Assembly (NCBI RefSeq): GCF_025244865.1
Contig: NZ_CP104272.1
Location: 372,001-436,000 of the forward strand
Direction: 5' to 3'
Origin: Arthrobacter sp. zg-Y1110
Lineage (GTDB): Bacteria > Actinomycetota > Actinomycetes > Actinomycetales > Micrococcaceae
DNA length: 64,000 nt
In this document: positions 15,397-25,788 of the stretch, one piece after another
Layout: each line of letters begins with the position of its first letter
How positions within the stretch are numbered: position 1 is the first letter of the stretch
Translations under genes and position numbers: made by a program
Notes under the pieces: generated by a model
The model's input: the letters and a program-made list of their open reading frames with translations, nothing else
The model's database searches: none
What the model was told of the DNA's origin: nothing

Positions 15397-15912
15397 CTAC
15401 TTAGGCAGAGACTGTGCCTTCATGGCACGGGCCCGGGTCCAGCTGACATATCGCGTGCTGGCTTCATCTACGTGCACGTCTTGTTCGTCTAGGCCAATGG
15501 TGCCGTTCCTTCTGGCTCTTCCGAACTTCAGCGCTAAAAGCATCGTCTGTTCGATGGGTGGTTCCGCGAAATACAAACGGAACTTATACCCCTCGGTATC
15601 AGGTGGAACGTGATCCTCCACCGGATCAAAAGTATGAGCTGTCAATCGTAGTTCTAGCATGTCGGGGTCCCGACGCATGTAATCAACGTCCTCGCCCGCT
15701 CCAAAACGGAGATTTCCAGCGGCGGCGGCATTCATCATGTTACCGAGTTCTTGCCTCAGCATGATCCGCTCATCTTTGGAATGCTCCGTCAGAACCATAA
15801 GCTCGTCATAGCAGACGGGCCTGTGAAGCTCGTCTCTATATGGTTCCCACCTGCCACCGTCTCGCGTTGCTCTGCAGCCACGGTAGTAGTCGTGAGACGG
15901 GCCACCCGTCAC
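15397..15912 (-). CDS. HigB/RelE-like toxin candidate
   Basis: A 171-residue protein starting at a GTG with AGGTGG upstream. Residues about 85-145 (DMLELRLTAH...YKFRLYFAEPPIEQTMLLALKFGRARRNG) follow the core pattern of Gp49/HigB-type RelE toxins. That pattern is a [LM]WELR-like strand, then an R-x-[LV]-[YF]-F strand, then a hydrophobic strand ending in F-x-K/R basic residues. The N-terminal 40 residues are extra compared with the usual 100-125 residue toxins, so an internal ATG near codon 39 is a possible start. Such toxins cut mRNA on the ribosome. First place in the operon, before an XRE antitoxin, matches the higBA order. Confidence 0.6.
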   Translation of the reverse strand: MTGGPSHDYYRGCRATRDGGRWEPYRDELHRPVCYDELMVLTEHSKDERIMLRQELGNMMNAAAAGNLRFGAGEDVDYMRRDPDMLELRLTAHTFDPVEDHVPPDTEGYKFRLYFAEPPIEQTMLLALKFGRARRNGTIGLDEQDVHVDEASTRYVSWTRARAMKAQSLPK

Positions 15913-15954
15913 TTTGGTTCCACCTGTTCCCCCAATCAGCAGACTTGACGCAGC

Positions 15955-16475
15955 TTATGGGAATAATACACACAACAAGAACCTACCTGCGCCGGTCATA
16001 GACCGAGACAGGAGCCGGACAGCTTCCTCTCCGACCCAGCGCTGCCCGCATGCGTTGCACTCTACAAATAGAGTATCCGCTGAGGGGTGAGCCGTCAGTG
16101 CTCGGTTAGGAATCCTTTCACCATCCAGATCCTCGTAGAAGTATTTCGCGCCGCAGTGTTTCTCCGGGCATGTCCCCTGGATCGCGATGCTTTTTGTGCG
16201 GATCAAACAGGGCCAGTTATGCGGGGGCCCCAACCGCTGATCAGCTTCAGTGCTTCCTTCGCTGGCGCCGTCGCGGCCCAGAACTGGATCATGGCCTCTA
16301 GGGATCGCCTGTCACCTCCGGGGGAGCAGTGCAGCCAGTAGAAGGTGTGTGTTGTTCGCTCGATGTCGAGGTACAGGTCCAGCGCATTGACGGCCGTCCT
16401 CCTCGTCGCCCTCTCCGGGCTGAAACGGGAGTTCAGTAGCGCGGGCGCCGGCGTGCAGGCTGACGTACGGGACAC
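15955..16475 (-). pseudogene. Frameshifted phage-like zinc-ribbon protein
   Basis: Two overlapping minus-strand frames form one protein if a single base is restored. The upstream frame (to the stop at 16203) reads NALDLYLDIERTTHTFYWLHC...FWAATAPAKEALKLISGWGPRITGP. The downstream frame continues CLIRTKSIAIQGTCPEKHCGAKYFY...FVECNACGQRW. Joining them near 16211 by one extra C yields GPC, and with CPEKHC and CNAC this gives a cysteine set suited to bind zinc. I recall similar small proteins with a GPC and Cys pairs in actinobacterial phages, so a phage origin is likely but unproven. The downstream half could still be made alone from a TTG at 16233. Confidence 0.5.
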
Positions 16476-16484
16476 GGTGCATGA

Positions 16485-16717
16485 TCAGTTCCACGAGAGC
16501 AGTTTGCCGTGGCCCTCGGTGGCGCCCTTGATAGCGGCGCGCAGGTGCTTGTGTGGTCCCTCAATCAGATGACCTGGGGCATGCGCTGCTGCCACTCGCG
16601 GCCCTTGGACTGGCGTTTGACCTCGTACTCCCACGCATTCGGGAATGCTCCGGCCACAACCTTCTCCAGGGCCTGTGTGGACCGCCCAGGGTTCTTCTGA
16701 TCCCCGGAACGAACCCG
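16485..16717 (-). pseudogene. Decayed coding fragment in the island
   Basis: One minus-strand frame ends at 16565 with QALEKVVAGAFPNAWEYEVK followed by RQSKGREWQQRMPQVI. The next frame carries on with EGPHKHLRAAIKGATEGHGKLLSWN to a stop at 16485. The protein-like composition on both sides of a frame change suggests a short gene broken by one indel, with no start codon kept. The function is not recognisable. It abuts the right attachment repeat, where an integrase would normally be expected, but the residues visible do not show integrase motifs. Confidence 0.3.
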
Positions 16718-16759
16718 TAATCATTGAATAAACTACGACTAGGCTCATCCCGGGCGAAG

Positions 16760-16800
16760 AAAAAACCCGGCCCGATCAGTTCTCCTGATCGGACCGGGTC
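16760..16800. terminator. Terminator of tRNA-Arg(ACG)
   Basis: On the minus strand, ACCCGG-CCGATCAG pairs with CTGATCGG-CCGGGT around a 4-base loop and is followed by six T. It lies 4 bases after the encoded CCA. Confidence 0.9.
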
Positions 16801-16854
16801 CAAGTGGTGCGCGCGAAGGGATTCGAACCCCCAACCTTCTGATCCGTAGTCAGA
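16760..16854. repeat. Right attachment-site repeat (attR-like)
   Basis: Identical over 95 bases to 14229-14323. This copy continues into the intact tRNA-Arg gene, so the island has supplied a complete 3' tRNA end together with its terminator. Confidence 0.9.
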
Positions 16855-16880
16855 TGCTCTATCCGTTGAGCTACGCACGC
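16805..16880 (-). tRNA. tRNA-Arg(ACG)
   Basis: 76 bases including CCA. The acceptor GCGTGCG pairs with CGCGCGC (one wobble). The anticodon stem TCTGA/TCAGA encloses CTACGGA, giving anticodon ACG, the substrate of TadA editing. Its 3' part is duplicated at 14274-14323 through island integration. Confidence 0.97.
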
Positions 16881-17021
16881 ATAAGAACTATTGTATCAAA
16901 ACCGATTCTCATCGGTTTCTTTCAAGTTCTTCCGTGGCTGTTTGGCCGTAGATAACTATAGCGGGCTTTTGGGGGCAACACCAATCGAGATGTATGTCGG
17001 CTGTGTCACTAGACCGGTCTA

Positions 17022-17037
17022 CGTGACCTTAGTCACA
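17022..17037. promoter_or_regulatory. CRP/GlxR-type operator before pckG
   Basis: CGTGACCTTAGTCACA matches TGTGA-N6-TCACA at 9 of 10 defined positions. It lies 147 bases before the pckG start, in a 303-base gap with no gene. Carbon-source control of PEP carboxykinase by a cAMP-responsive regulator is biologically sensible. The link is inferred from the site alone. Confidence 0.6.
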
Positions 17038-17183
17038 TTAGAGCAGGTTGGAGGCCCTGATTCTCTTGGATTTGTGGGACCGATCACGAATGCAGCAGTA
17101 AAGGTGCGATCTTTACCGGCACAGCGTCCCGAAAGGCACAACTAGCATCAAAACACACCACTGACCCAACGAAGGGAAGAGTC

Positions 17184-19070
17184 ATGGGCCATGACGCGCG
17201 TCAGCTAGTTCTTGATGAGAACGGCGAGAATGCTGCAAGCCAGCCGCTGGACAGCACCACGGGAGAGGCCGCTGCACCCACCACCCACCAGGCCCTCCTT
17301 GCGTGGGTAAAAGAAGTAGCCGAGCTGACGCAGCCTGACCGCGTGTACTGGGTCGACGGTTCCGAAGAGGAAAACCGGTCCCTCACGAACGAACTTGTGG
17401 ATGCCGGCACCCTGGTGCGGCTGAACCCCGAGACCTTCCCGAATTCCTTTGCTGCCTTCTCCGACCCCAAGGACGTGGCCCGGGTCGAAGAGCAGACCTT
17501 CATCTGCTCCGAAAAGCGCGAAGACGCCGGCTTCACCAATAACTGGATGGACCCGGGCGAGATGCGCGCCAAGCTCAACGGCCTCTTCGCCGGTTCCATG
17601 CGCGGGCGCACCATGTACGTAGTGCCCTTCGTTATGGGCCACCTGGCCGCGGAGGACCCGAAGTTCGGCGTTGAAATCACCGACAGCGCCTACGTGGTCG
17701 CCTCCATGCGCATCATGGCCAACATCGGCACCGAAGTGCTGCGCAAGATGGAAGAGCTGGACGCCTTCTTCGTGCCGGCACTCCACTCCGTAGGCTTCCC
17801 GCTGGCCGAGGGCGAAGAGGACGTAACCTGGCCCTGCAGCGACGAGAAGTGGATCGTGCATTTCCCCGAGGACCGCTCCATCTGGTCCTACGGTTCGGGC
17901 TACGGCGGCAACGCCCTGCTGGGCAAGAAATGCTACGCCCTGCGCATTGCCTCCATCATGGCCCGGGACGAAGGCTGGCTGGCCGAGCACATGCTCATCC
18001 TCAAGCTCACCAGCCCGGAACAGAAGGACTACTACGTCTCCGCCGCCTTCCCCTCGGCCTGCGGCAAGACCAACCTGGCGCTCCTGGATCCGACCATCGA
18101 GGGCTGGAAGGTCGAAACCCTGGGCGATGACATCACCTGGATGCGGTTCGGCAAGGAAGGCGAACTGCGTGCGGTGAACCCGGAGGCGGGCCTCTTCGGC
18201 GTCGCTCCCGGCACCGGATGGAGCACCAACCCCAATGCCATGCGTGCCATCGCCAAGGGCAACTCCATCTTCACCAACGTGGCGCTGACCGACGACGGCG
18301 GTGTCTGGTGGGAGGGCATGACGGATGAGGCGCCCGCGCACCTCACCGACTGGCTCGGGCAGGAATGGACGCCCGACGCCGGCCGCCCGGCCGCGCATCC
18401 GAACTCGCGCTTCTGCACGCCGATCGACCAGATCGACATGCTGGCAGACGAATACCACTCTCCGAACGGGGTCCCGGTCTCGGCCATCCTGTTCGGCGGG
18501 CGCCGCAAGACCACCGTTCCCCTGGTGACGGAGGCCCGTGACTGGGCCAGCGGCATCTTCATGGGCTCCACGCTGTCCTCCGAAACCACCGCCGCCGCTG
18601 CCGGGCAGGTGGGCGTGGTTCGACGCGATCCGATGGCCATGCTTCCGTTCATGGGTTACGACGCCGGCGACTACCTGCGGCACTGGATCGAACTCAGCGG
18701 CAAGGCCAACCAGGAGAAGCTGCCGAAGATCTTCCTGGTCAACTGGTTCCGCCGCACGGCCGACGGCGGATTCGCCTGGCCGGGCTTCGGCGACAACGCC
18801 CGGGTGCTCAAGTGGGTCATCGAACGCCTCGAGGGCAAGGCGGACGCGGTGGAAACGCCCATCGGGTTTGTGCCCACGGGCGATTCCATTGACCTCACCG
18901 GCCTGGACATGACCCCCGAGGACGTGGAGCAGGCCGTCCGCGTGGATCCGCAGGAATGGGCCACCGAGCTGGAGGGCATCGACGAGTGGTACCACCGCTT
19001 CGGTCCCACCCTGCCGCAGGAACTGAAGGACCGGCTGGCCGAGCTGAAGGACCGCTTCGCCACAGCCTAA
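17184..19070 (+). CDS. pckG: Phosphoenolpyruvate carboxykinase (GTP)
   Basis: A 628-residue enzyme that converts oxaloacetate and GTP to PEP, the entry step of gluconeogenesis. The kinase P-loop with the active-site cysteine is FPSACGKTN (residues 289-297, Cys293). [12 protein letters not shown] and the PEP-binding NWFRR also match the GTP-type family. Length is standard, with a roughly 15-residue N-terminal extension. GAAGGGAAGA precedes the ATG at 17184. It stands alone, with a CRP/GlxR-like site upstream and a 17-bp-stem terminator directly downstream. Confidence 0.98.
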   Translation: MGHDARQLVLDENGENAASQPLDSTTGEAAAPTTHQALLAWVKEVAELTQPDRVYWVDGSEEENRSLTNELVDAGTLVRLNPETFPNSFAAFSDPKDVARVEEQTFICSEKREDAGFTNNWMDPGEMRAKLNGLFAGSMRGRTMYVVPFVMGHLAAEDPKFGVEITDSAYVVASMRIMANIGTEVLRKMEELDAFFVPALHSVGFPLAEGEEDVTWPCSDEKWIVHFPEDRSIWSYGSGYGGNALLGKKCYALRIASIMARDEGWLAEHMLILKLTSPEQKDYYVSAAFPSACGKTNLALLDPTIEGWKVETLGDDITWMRFGKEGELRAVNPEAGLFGVAPGTGWSTNPNAMRAIAKGNSIFTNVALTDDGGVWWEGMTDEAPAHLTDWLGQEWTPDAGRPAAHPNSRFCTPIDQIDMLADEYHSPNGVPVSAILFGGRRKTTVPLVTEARDWASGIFMGSTLSSETTAAAAGQVGVVRRDPMAMLPFMGYDAGDYLRHWIELSGKANQEKLPKIFLVNWFRRTADGGFAWPGFGDNARVLKWVIERLEGKADAVETPIGFVPTGDSIDLTGLDMTPEDVEQAVRVDPQEWATELEGIDEWYHRFGPTLPQELKDRLAELKDRFATA

Positions 19071-19080
19071 CCGGCAGACA

Positions 19081-19119
19081 AAAGGGAAGCCCCGCCGAAC
19101 TCCGGCGGGGCTTCCCTTT
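19081..19119. terminator. Bidirectional terminator after pckG
   Basis: A perfect 17-bp stem (19081-19097 with 19103-19119) with a 5-base loop, starting with AAA and ending with TTTT. It separates the convergent pckG and the 150-residue gene. Confidence 0.92.
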
Positions 19120-19136
19120 TGCAGTACTAGGGCTGG

Positions 19137-19589
19137 TTACTCAGCGTCGGCCCAGACGATGGGATCGCCGCCCTCCCAGATGGGTTCGTTGAACGTCCAC
19201 TCGCCGTCCTGCTCCGAGTAGGTCTGGATGGCGGAGATGCAGACGCCTTCGGAGTGTTCGGTGACGATGTGGATGGCGTCGGTGTTTTCCTCCGGCAGGT
19301 GGATGTCGGAGAACACGGCAACGGCGCGGTTTTCGCCCTTCTGCTCGGTCAGCACCGTGTAAAGGTCCTCGATCATCGAGTCCGCATCCAGGTCCTCGTC
19401 GCTGTCCTCGGGGGCGACGGCGATCATCCGCAGTTCGCCGTCCTTCTGCACCACGAGCGCGGCCGGCAGGAAAGCGCCCTGCGCCTCAAGCTGCTCCTGC
19501 GTCACACCGAGGGCGGTACCCAGCAGGGAGTTCAGGTCCTCCTGGACCTCGGCGGAGGGCTCTGATCCGTTCAGTTCTACATCTGCCAT
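19137..19589 (-). CDS. Conserved-looking acidic hypothetical protein
   Basis: A 150-residue, strongly acidic soluble protein. Alternating strand-like segments (FLPAALVVQKDGELRMIAVAP, NRAVAVFSDIHLP, AIHIVTEHSEGVCISAIQTY) suggest a compact alpha/beta fold. No catalytic motif or signal peptide is seen, and I do not recognise the family. It begins 2 bases after the phosphomannomutase gene ends, on the same strand, so it is very likely translated from the same mRNA. The spacing suggests co-expression, not necessarily a shared pathway. Confidence 0.8.
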   Translation of the reverse strand: MADVELNGSEPSAEVQEDLNSLLGTALGVTQEQLEAQGAFLPAALVVQKDGELRMIAVAPEDSDEDLDADSMIEDLYTVLTEQKGENRAVAVFSDIHLPEENTDAIHIVTEHSEGVCISAIQTYSEQDGEWTFNEPIWEGGDPIVWADAE

Positions 19590-19591
19590 TG

Positions 19592-20998
19592 TTATTTCCT
19601 TACTAGTTTCAATACGTGGTCGCGGACCCGCTCCATGGTGGGCAGGTCCTCTGCTTCAGCGTTCAGACGCAGGAAGGGTTCGGTGTTGGACGCGCGGAGG
19701 TTGAACCACCACGCGCCGTCGTCGGCGGTGAACGTCACGCCGTCGAGGGTGTCCACCGTGACGCCGTCGCGCTCGAATTCGGCGCGGACGCGGGCAACGG
19801 CGGCCGGGACGTCCTCGACCCGGGAATTCACTTCGCCGGAGGAGATGTACGGCTCATATTCGCGGGCCAGATCCGAGAGGCTGCGGGACTGCTCGCCCAG
19901 GGCCGCGAGTACGTGCATCGCCGCAAGCATGCCGGTGTCGGCGTTGTAGAAGTCGCGGAAGTAGTAGTGCGCGGAGTGCTCGCCGCCGAAGACGGCACCT
20001 TCGCTGGCCATCACTGCCTTGATGAAGGAGTGGCCCACCCGCGTGCGGACGGCACGGCCGCCGTCGTGCGCCACCAGTTCGGGCACCGCGCGGGAGGTGA
20101 TCAGGTTGTGGATGATCACGGGCGTCTCTTCGCCGGCGGCCTTGGCCCGGGCGATCTCGCGGCGGGCGACCAGGGCGGTGACGGCGGAGGGGCTGACCGG
20201 CTCGCCCTTTTCGTCGATCACGAAGCAGCGGTCGGCGTCGCCGTCGAAGGCGAGACCGATGTCGGCGCCGTGTTCGACGACGGCGGCCTGCAGGTCCCGC
20301 AGGTTCTCCGGCTCCAGCGGGTTGGCCGGGTGGTTCGGGAAGGACCCGTCCAGTTCAAAGTAGAGGGGAACAATGTCCAGGGGCAGCCCGGGCAGGATGC
20401 TGTCGCCGAGCACTGCGGGGGTGGTCATGCCGGCCATGCCGTTGCCCGCATCCACCACTACCTTCAGCGGCCGGATCCCGGACAGGTCCACCAGGTTGCG
20501 CAGGTACTTGGCGTAGTCGGACAGGACATCCCGGACGGAGATGGAACCCTTGGCTGCCGCCGCCGGAATGACGCCCTCGTTCAGGTACTGCTCGGCGAGG
20601 GCCTGGATCTCCTTGAGGCCGGTCTCCGAGGAGATGGGCACGGCGCCGGCCTTGGCCATCTTGATCCCGTTGTACTGCGCCGGGTTGTGGCTTGCGGTGA
20701 AGGTCACACCGGCCGCATTCATCACTCCGCAGGCGTAGTAGAGCTCGTCGGTGGAAATCAGGTCCAGCAGGAGCACATCGGCGCCGCGGGCGGTGGCGCC
20801 GCGCGCGAAGTCGCGGATGAACTCAGGCGAGGACGGACGCATGTCACCGCCAACCAGTACTGTCTGCCCGGACAGGCCCTGAACGTCTACAAACGCGGCC
20901 CCTACGGCCTCGACGATCTGCGGGGTGATGGTCTCGCCCACGACGCCGCGGACGTCGTAGGCCTTGAAGGACGCGGAGAGGTCGAATGCATTGTTCAC
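19592..20998 (-). CDS. manB: Phosphomannomutase/phosphoglucomutase
   Basis: A 468-residue alpha-D-phosphohexomutase that interconverts hexose 6- and 1-phosphates for cell-wall and glycan precursors. All four family loops are visible: the phosphoserine loop TASHNP (residues 101-106), the metal-binding FDGDADRCF near 250, the sugar-binding GGEHSAHYYF near 310, and the phosphate-binding RASNTEPFLR near the end. I place the start at the GTG at 20998, which gives the usual N-terminus just before the SFKAYDVRG block. A GTG at 21043 would add 15 residues; neither has a clear ribosome binding site. It is divergent from recQ. Confidence 0.93.
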   Translation of the reverse strand: MNNAFDLSASFKAYDVRGVVGETITPQIVEAVGAAFVDVQGLSGQTVLVGGDMRPSSPEFIRDFARGATARGADVLLLDLISTDELYYACGVMNAAGVTFTASHNPAQYNGIKMAKAGAVPISSETGLKEIQALAEQYLNEGVIPAAAAKGSISVRDVLSDYAKYLRNLVDLSGIRPLKVVVDAGNGMAGMTTPAVLGDSILPGLPLDIVPLYFELDGSFPNHPANPLEPENLRDLQAAVVEHGADIGLAFDGDADRCFVIDEKGEPVSPSAVTALVARREIARAKAAGEETPVIIHNLITSRAVPELVAHDGGRAVRTRVGHSFIKAVMASEGAVFGGEHSAHYYFRDFYNADTGMLAAMHVLAALGEQSRSLSDLAREYEPYISSGEVNSRVEDVPAAVARVRAEFERDGVTVDTLDGVTFTADDGAWWFNLRASNTEPFLRLNAEAEDLPTMERVRDHVLKLVRK

Positions 20999-21095
20999 GT
21001 TGGCCAGTCTATAGGGGGCGCCCGCCGCGGCGGTCTTGTCCACAGTTCAAATCCGGTGCAGGGAACAGTTCCAAGGGGCTGGGATAGTGGATGGT

Positions 21096-23264
21096 ATGGA
21101 AAGCACTGATACGCAAGGCACTGTTTCTGGGACCGCTTCTGACTCTGTTTCCGAGAGCACGCGTTTGCTGCACAGCGAGGCGGTGGAGCTGCTGCGGGCC
21201 CTGGTGGGCAATGACTCCGCAGAGTTCCACCAGGACCAGTTCGAAGCCATTGAGGCCCTCGTGGCCGGCGGACGGCGTGCCCTGGTGGTCCAGCGCACCG
21301 GCTGGGGCAAATCCGCGGTGTACTTCGTCGCCAGCCTGCTGCTGCGGGCACGGGGGGCAGGTCCCACATTGATTGTTTCCCCGCTGCTGGCGCTGATGCG
21401 GGACCAGGTGGCTGCCGCCGCGCGGGCCGGGGTCCGCGCCGTGGCCATTAACTCCGCCAACCAGCTGGAGTGGCAGGACATTTCCGCGAAGCTCGAGGCC
21501 GACCAGGTGGATGTCCTGCTGGTTTCCCCGGAACGGCTGAACAATCCCGGGTTCCGCGAACAGCACCTGCCCGAGCTGATCCGGCGCTCCGGGCTGCTGG
21601 TGATCGACGAAGCGCACTGCATCTCCGACTGGGGCCACGACTTCCGCCCGGACTACCGCCGCATCCGCCACCTGATCGAGCGGCTGCCCTCCACGGTTCC
21701 GGTGCTGGCGACCACTGCCACGGCCAACATCCGCGTGGTGAAGGACATTGAGGAACAGCTCGCCGCCGGCGGCGAAGACGTCTTCACCATCCGCGGCCCG
21801 CTGGCCCGCAAATCCCTGCGGCTCGGTGTCCTGCGGCTGCCCAACCCCAAGGCGCGCCTGGCCTGGCTGCTGACGCACCTGGACGAGCTGCCCGGCAGCG
21901 GCATCATCTACGCCCTGACCGTCTCCGGCGCCGAAGACACCGCCCGGCTGCTGCAGAAGGCCGGACATCCGGTCCTTGCCTACACCGGGCGCACCGATCC
22001 CGCGGACCGGGAAGAGGCCGAAGCCGCCCTGAAGGAGAACCGGGTCAAGGCGCTGGTGGCCACCAGCGCGCTGGGCATGGGCTTCGACAAACCCGATCTG
22101 GGCTTCGTGATCCACCTGGGTGCGCCGTCCTCCCCGGTGGCGTACTACCAGCAGGTGGGACGTGCCGGCCGCGGCACGCCGAACGCCGATGTGCTGCTGT
22201 TGCCGGGCGCGGAGGACCGTGACATCTGGCAGTACTTCGCCACGTCCTCCATGCCGGAGGAAGGGCCTGCCACCGCGGTGCTCTCCGAGCTGGCGTCCGG
22301 CGAAGTGCTGTCCGTCGGTGTCCTGGAGACCCGGGTCAACCTGAAGCGCTCGCCGCTGGAACTGCTGCTGAAGGTCCTGTCCGTGGACGGCGCCGTCGAA
22401 AAGGTGGCCGGCGGCTGGCGGGGCACCGGGCAGCCGTGGCATTACGACCGGGAACGCTATGAACGCATTGCCGCGGCCCGGGTGAAGGAACAGCAGGCGA
22501 TGCTCGATTACGAGAGCACCACCGGCTGCCGCATGCAGTTCCTCTCCCAGCAGCTCGACGATCCGGCCGCCGCACCCTGCGGACGCTGCGACAACTGCGC
22601 CGGCCGCTGGTTCGGCGACGACGTCGCGGCGGAGGCCACCGACAACGCGGCCCAGGCGCTGGACAAGGTTGGCGTGGAGGTGGATCCGCGTGGAATGTAC
22701 CCCTCGGGCATGGACCGGCTGGGTGTGCCGGTCAAGGGCAAGATCAAGCCGGACCGGACCGTTTCCAGCGGGCGTGCCCTGGCCCGGCTGACCGACCTGG
22801 GGTGGGGCGGACGGCTGCGGGAAATCTTCGCCCCGGGCGCCGAAGACATGCCGGTGGACTCGGCACTGCTTCACGGCTGTGTACAGGTCCTGGCGCAGTG
22901 GGGCTGGACCGAACGCCCGGTGGCCATTGTGTCCATTCCGTCCCGGTCCCGGCCGCAGCTGGTGGACTCGCTCGCGAGCGGGCTATCGGAGCTTGGCCGG
23001 ATTCCGTATCTGGGGACGCTCCAACTGCCGCACGGCGGACCCACGGGCGGCCCCGGCGGCAACAGTGCCTTCCGGCTGGCCGCCGTCTGGGACCAGTTTG
23101 CGGTTCCCCCCGAAGGGGTTGCCTGGTTCGCCGCGAACCCCGGACCGGTGCTGCTGGTGGACGACTTCGCGGACAGCCGCTGGACCCTCACCGAAGCCGG
23201 GCGCGTGCTGCGGGAAGCCGGGGCCGAAGCGGTGCTGCCGTTCGTGCTGGCGCTGAAGGCCTAG
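21096..23264 (+). CDS. recQ: RecQ-family DNA helicase with C-terminal phosphoribosyltransferase-like domain
   Basis: A 722-residue ATP-dependent 3'-5' helicase. Walker A is a variant TGWGKS (residues 68-73), the DEAH box is at 171-174, and the motif VI-type QQVGRAGRG is near 357. The zinc-binding segment, with CGRCDNC near residue 494, marks a RecQ C-terminal domain. After it, GPVLLVDDFADSRWTLTEAG near residues 683-702 has the form of a type I phosphoribosyltransferase PRPP loop, preceded by an AIVSIPSRSRPQLVDSLASGL block like that of ComF. I chose the ATG at 21096; the frame is open 20 codons further. A strong terminator follows. Confidence 0.9.
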   Translation: MESTDTQGTVSGTASDSVSESTRLLHSEAVELLRALVGNDSAEFHQDQFEAIEALVAGGRRALVVQRTGWGKSAVYFVASLLLRARGAGPTLIVSPLLALMRDQVAAAARAGVRAVAINSANQLEWQDISAKLEADQVDVLLVSPERLNNPGFREQHLPELIRRSGLLVIDEAHCISDWGHDFRPDYRRIRHLIERLPSTVPVLATTATANIRVVKDIEEQLAAGGEDVFTIRGPLARKSLRLGVLRLPNPKARLAWLLTHLDELPGSGIIYALTVSGAEDTARLLQKAGHPVLAYTGRTDPADREEAEAALKENRVKALVATSALGMGFDKPDLGFVIHLGAPSSPVAYYQQVGRAGRGTPNADVLLLPGAEDRDIWQYFATSSMPEEGPATAVLSELASGEVLSVGVLETRVNLKRSPLELLLKVLSVDGAVEKVAGGWRGTGQPWHYDRERYERIAAARVKEQQAMLDYESTTGCRMQFLSQQLDDPAAAPCGRCDNCAGRWFGDDVAAEATDNAAQALDKVGVEVDPRGMYPSGMDRLGVPVKGKIKPDRTVSSGRALARLTDLGWGGRLREIFAPGAEDMPVDSALLHGCVQVLAQWGWTERPVAIVSIPSRSRPQLVDSLASGLSELGRIPYLGTLQLPHGGPTGGPGGNSAFRLAAVWDQFAVPPEGVAWFAANPGPVLLVDDFADSRWTLTEAGRVLREAGAEAVLPFVLALKA

Positions 23265-23280
23265 CGCCGCCCTGCGGTGC

Positions 23281-23320
23281 AACAGCGGCGGGACGGGTGA
23301 GCCCGTCCCGCCGCTGTTTT
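23281..23320 (+). terminator. Terminator after recQ
   Basis: A perfect 17-bp stem (23281-23297 with 23302-23318), a 4-base loop, then TT continuing the T-run. The AA at the start of the first arm gives weak function for the convergent hydrolase gene as well. Confidence 0.9.
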
Positions 23321-23328
23321 CCCACCGG

Positions 23329-24912
<1,584 letters not shown>

Positions 24913-25788
24913 CCTCGCCGAAATCGTGGCTGGCCAGGAACGCTGTGTTCCAGACCTGCACATAATCCAGCCCGTCCTGGACCTGCGCCTGGGTCCGCCG
25001 GTTCATCACCTGTTTGACGCCCTGCACCACCAGCGGGGGATTCGCAGCTATCTGCACGGCCAGCTCGCGTCCGCGCGCGACGACGTCGTCCGCCAGTTCC
25101 GTGACCAGGCCAAGGGACGCGGCGCGGTCGGCGTCGAAATCCTCTCCGGTCAGGGCCAGCTGCCGGGTGGCGCCTTCACCGATGATGGCGGGCAGCCGCT
25201 GCAGCGAACCGAGGTCCGCCACGATGGCTACCCGAACCTCACGGACGCTGAAGCGCGCGGTGCGGGAGGCAATACGGATGTCCGCTGCGGCAATAACGTC
25301 AATGGCTCCGCCGATGCACCAGCCGTCCACCGCTGCAATGACCGGCTTCGCGCTGCGGGCCAGCGAGGTGACGGCGTCCTGGAGGTCCTTGATCTGCCGG
25401 CGGAAACCTTCGCGCAGCTTGGCATCCATGCCGCCGGCGGCGAGCAGCGGCGCGAACACCGGAGCCATGGCGGGAAGGTCCAGGCCGTAGCTGAAATTCC
25501 CGCCGGAGCCGTAGAGCAGGACGGACCGGACGGCGTCGTCGGTGCTGAGCGCGTCAAACACTGCGGGCAGCTCGGCCCAGAAATCCGGGCCCATGGCGTT
25601 GCCTTTGGAGGGTCCGATCAACTGCACCTCGGCCACGCCGTCATGAATTTCGACACTCAGGGATTTCAGGGAAGACAGTGAAGTGGCGCTGGACGTCATG
25701 GCATCTCCGTTGATTTGGGCGTCATTGTGCTGGACGTCAATATACCGGTCGTTTTAAGGCCCGAAGAAAGCAAAGCTAGGATCAAGGT

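Larger units (their letters stand above)
14229..16854. mobile_element. Small genomic island integrated in tRNA-Arg(ACG)
   Basis: A perfect 95-bp direct repeat (14229-14323 and 16760-16854) comprises the last 50 bases of the tRNA gene plus its terminator. It brackets about 2.4 kb of visibly lower GC; for example bases 14581-14640 have 29 G+C of 60. Tyrosine recombinases commonly integrate in tRNA 3' ends and leave exactly this structure, with the intact tRNA at one end and a displaced 3' fragment at the other. Excision would release a 2,531-bp circle. The content is a toxin-antitoxin-chaperone-like operon and decayed phage-like genes. No integrase or excisionase is present, so the island is either a remnant or mobilised in trans. 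Confidence 0.85.

Noticed and set aside
16485..16760. Integrase remnant at the right end of the island
   Set aside because: Both frames were read for the catalytic R..HxxR..Y pattern and for serine recombinase motifs; none was seen, so the fragment is left unassigned.
16891..17145. 84-codon frame upstream of pckG
   Set aside because: AT-rich promoter DNA that contains the CRP/GlxR-like site; the translation has no family character.
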